A stretch of DNA of 12,998 nt from contig CAKSIR010000059.1 of the NCBI GenBank assembly GCA_934462775.1, positions 1 through 12,998 of the forward strand. The letters run 5' to 3'. Positions within the stretch are counted from its first letter, which is position 1. The number at the start of each line of letters is the position of its first letter. Under the pieces are notes generated by a model. That model was not told where the DNA came from. It was given only the letters and a program-made list of their open reading frames with translations, and did not search any database. The position numbers were made by a program, and so were the translations under genes. Shown here piece after piece: positions 12,941-12,998 of this stretch. The DNA comes from an uncultured Ruminiclostridium sp. GTDB lineage: Bacteria; Bacillota; Clostridia; Oscillospirales; Ruminococcaceae.

Positions 12941-12998
12941 GACTGTCGAAAAAGTCAAATTTAAAGTTTAGGTCAAGCCTTTTCAAAGGCTTGCAGGT
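12941..12998. repeat. Hairpin-bearing intergenic tail, possible dispersed repeat
   Basis: CAAGCCTTT (12974-12982) pairs with AAAGGCTTG (12985-12993). Just before it lie GACT...AGTC (12941-12956) and an AT-rich stretch. No coding frame or recognised RNA is seen. The block looks like the short hairpin repeats scattered between genes in related Firmicutes, but one copy in the window cannot prove that. The window ends inside it. Confidence 0.35.

Overview
The window looks like a chromosomal segment from an anaerobic gut or rumen Firmicute close to Ruminococcus / Oscillospiraceae. This rests on moderate GC, strong AAAGGAG-type ribosome sites, textbook sigma-A promoters, Thr/Ala/Glu-rich linkers in exported proteins like those of ruminococcal surface proteins, DHHW-family proteins, and a ferredoxin-dependent 2-oxoacid oxidoreductase with AMP-forming phenylacetate-CoA ligase. 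No phage, transposon, CRISPR, tRNA or rRNA was seen. The genus assignment is inference.

Layout, left to right. (1) 1-112: transcription-stop region with a strong bidirectional terminator and a second hairpin. (2) 113-2761 (-): soluble hybrid histidine kinase with GAF and PAS-like input, HisKA, HATPase and REC. (3) 2762-3051: 290 bp divergent intergenic region with two perfect TTGACA-17-TATAAT promoters pointing outward. (4) 3052-3831 (+): AraC-family regulator. (5) 3871-8013 (-): four-gene operon iorA-iorB-paaK-ACT, transcribed right to left and ended by a terminator whose U-tract lies over the araC stop codon. (6) 8014-8224: second divergent promoter region with operator-like palindromes. 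(7) 8225-12878 (+): four-gene operon of two DHHW exported proteins (one membrane-anchored, one lipoprotein), an FkbH-type HAD protein and an acyl carrier protein. (8) 12879-12998: hairpins, including a minus-strand terminator, and a repeat-like tail.

Function. The ior/paaK/ACT operon interconverts aryl-2-oxoacids (phenylpyruvate, indolepyruvate), arylacetyl-CoAs and arylacetates; the ACT protein probably senses an aromatic amino acid. It can work oxidatively (amino-acid catabolism) or reductively (making Phe/Trp/Tyr precursors from scavenged arylacetates, a route known in rumen bacteria). The right-hand operon is the most interesting part. FkbH-type enzymes load a glyceryl group from 1,3-bisphosphoglycerate onto an ACP thiol. 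The DHHW proteins carry an AlgX/AlgJ-like Asp-x-His-Trp motif and a conserved Ser, and sit outside the membrane. Together they resemble a Dlt- or alginate-acetylation-like system that would move an ACP-bound small acyl group, perhaps glyceroyl, to the cell surface. The expected MBOAT membrane acyltransferase is not in the window.
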